The notes under the pieces are model-generated. The model did not search any database. It was not told where the DNA came from and was given only the letters and a program-made list of their open reading frames with translations. A stretch of 64,000 nt of DNA from NCBI GenBank assembly GCA_030674915.1, contig JASXSV010000012.1, forward strand, positions 39,988 to 103,987, read 5' to 3'. The stretch comes from Candidatus Endonucleibacter bathymodioli. Its GTDB lineage: Bacteria > Pseudomonadota > Gammaproteobacteria > Pseudomonadales > Endozoicomonadaceae. Of this stretch, positions 62,950 to 64,000 are shown piece by piece. Position 1 is the stretch's first letter. Every line of letters starts with the position of its first letter. The position numbers and the translations under genes are program-made.

Positions 62950-63545
62950 CGGTAGACACGGGAGCCTGTAAGTAATTCTGTGTAACTACCAGAATGTAAC
63001 ATAATCTTTTAAACGGTCTTCGAACAAGATCATAAATCGATTCATGGCAATTTTCCAATTTTTGATCGGCATCGTCCATTTTTTCCAGGAATTCATGATC
63101 TCGAGGTATATAACTTTTACTTTTTGATTGCCTTGCGGATATCCTCCGTATAGCCTAACAAGGTGTTGAGACTATCCCCCAAAGGTTGTGTCATGATAGG
63201 CTGATCCGAGGGTGTTTATCTGTCCATTGCTCACCGAACTAATACATACTCTGAAATCCCTCGTTTTCAGTGGCTGAGTGGTGATCTGTTTGAGATCAGC
63301 GGTGACAGCCTTATAATCTTTCCACGGAAAATATTTTATCGAGTTGTGCATCATATGGACGATGAAGAGTTGCACCTGCGCCTCCGGAACGGCAGTATTT
63401 ATAGCTTCAGGGAAGTCATTGAGGCTATATTGACACAGGCTATAAGATATATGGCCTTGTTGATGACCTGCTTATCCTGCCGAATTTTGACGACAATGCA
63501 GTCCGGATAAACAATGGCGTAGACCGGATCCAGCGGGGGAGTTTG
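62950..63545 (-). pseudogene. Decayed IS256-family transposase
   Basis: The minus strand shows IS256 transposase parts in order: PLDPVYAIVYPDCIVVKIRQ, DKQVINKAIYL, then FPEAINTAVPEAQVQLFIVH, MMHNSIKYFPWKDYKAVTAD, and the C-terminal KKWTMPIKNWKIAMNRFM and ILFEDRL. Frameshifts and at least two internal deletions separate the parts (the region before LIACVDG-like and between the second and third Asp/Glu motifs). The element is inactive. It ends next to the DUF2971 fragment. Confidence 0.88.
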
Positions 63546-63574
63546 ACAGGCAATGACCTCACACGCGGTCAGCG

Positions 63575-63994
63575 TCACAAGATATCATCAGGATCCGTAA
63601 CGGAATCCGCAAACTTCATTTCCTCATTACTAGAGTTGTAAATACATATCTTGTATTTATTATCGTGTTTTTTCGCTTTATAACGTTGTATGTCCGGCAG
63701 CCCTTTATTTTTTCTCTCCAAGAGTAAATTATTTATAGCCTTCTTAGCTTTGTCCTCGATATTACAACCAAAAATCACACCTGTAACTGATTCAGGTTTT
63801 ATTTCCAGGTGGGTATTGTATACCCCAGGCAGAACTATCCTAAATTCATTTTCATATTCCCAGTCAGTAGCCTTTCTGAGCATGCTCTTTCTTGCGTCAT
63901 CCTTTTCCACTGGCCAAGATATGTGTGGGAATTCTTCTGAATATTCCACTGATAAAGCTTGGCTAAATACACGGTAATCATGAATTCGTTCAAA
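63575..63994 (-). CDS. DUF2971-like protein, C-terminal part, start unclear
   Basis: An open frame of about 139 codons on the minus strand, from after a TAG at 63995-63997 down to the stop at 63575. The segment ATDWEYENEFRIVLPG, then SVTGVIFGCNIEDKAKKAIN, is typical of the C-terminal half of DUF2971 proteins (often linked to phage defence islands). The first usable codon is GTG at 63949, so about the first half of the usual protein is missing or lies beyond the window with a frame break. Probably a truncated or broken gene. Confidence 0.65.
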   Translation of the reverse strand, partial: FERIHDYRVFSQALSVEYSEEFPHISWPVEKDDARKSMLRKATDWEYENEFRIVLPGVYNTHLEIKPESVTGVIFGCNIEDKAKKAINNLLLERKNKGLPDIQRYKAKKHDNKYKICIYNSSNEEMKFADSVTDPDDIL

Positions 63995-64000
63995 CTAAAT

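Overview
The window looks like chromosomal DNA of a marine or host-associated gammaproteobacterium. Evidence is a tmRNA of gammaproteobacterial form with a ten-residue tag, DarP/YjgA, a TesB-type thioesterase, GabD, a PqaA-family protein, a LapBCE-like type I secretion set and a Pseudomonas-type WbpA/B/D/E sugar pathway. An Endozoicomonas/Hahellaceae-like background is my guess from general resemblance and cannot be proved here. The genome is moderately AT-rich and has wide, repeat-filled gaps with many decayed transposases, as in lineages that are host-associated or losing genes.

Layout. (1) 0.66-17.9 kb is a surface-adhesion block: an autotransporter; a 2305-residue VCBS/Ig-repeat adhesin; its type I exporter (ABC protein, HlyD-type adaptor, TolC-type channel); and an OmpA-like lipoprotein. 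(2) 18.3-19.4 kb is an intact IS30-family element with near-perfect inverted repeats and an AAT target duplication. It is followed by an attC-like imperfect palindrome and a small lipoprotein gene flanked by two CCCAC hairpins. (3) 20.4-36.8 kb carries scattered single genes, mostly separated by repeats: a two-domain VOC protein, a split YeeE/YedE transporter pair, an alpha/beta hydrolase, a cytosolic 5'-nucleotidase, an FAD/NAD(P) oxidoreductase, a DedA-PAP2 fusion, TesB, two polysaccharide or acetyl-group enzymes, PqaA, a hotdog thioesterase and an aquaporin. (4) 37.5-42.9 kb holds ssrA (tmRNA), gabD, an ATP-grasp gene and darP. (5) 43.5-60.0 kb is one large minus-strand O-antigen or capsule locus. 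The order of transcription is wbpA, wbpB, a broken wbpD, wbpE, wzx, a formyltransferase, a FemAB/GNAT-type transferase, a deacetylase, two tandemly duplicated wzy-like genes, a wzy remnant, a GT4, a fused glutaminase/WbpG-type amidotransferase and a second GT4. The stretch from about 43.5 to 55.3 kb is visibly more AT-rich than the flanks and looks transferred. (6) 60.0-64.0 kb is a graveyard: two internally deleted IS5-family elements, other repeats, a coiled-coil membrane protein, an IS256 remnant and the end of a DUF2971 gene.

How the genes work together. The T1SS set would export the giant adhesin made just upstream. The sugar locus would make a UDP-GlcNAc-derived diamino-uronic acid, convert a carboxylate or acetamido group to an amide or amidine, decorate it (formyl, deacetyl), assemble a repeat unit, flip it (Wzx) and polymerise it (Wzy). 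The acetyltransferase WbpD carries both a stop and a frameshift, so the pathway may be off or may rely on a second copy elsewhere.

The most unusual non-coding signal is a family of about 100-140 bp dispersed repeats, at least twelve copies in both orientations, each in an intergenic gap. It is accompanied by a second, roughly 540 bp, MITE-like element with 16-bp terminal inverted repeats and by internally deleted IS5 derivatives. I found no CRISPR array, rRNA or tRNA gene.
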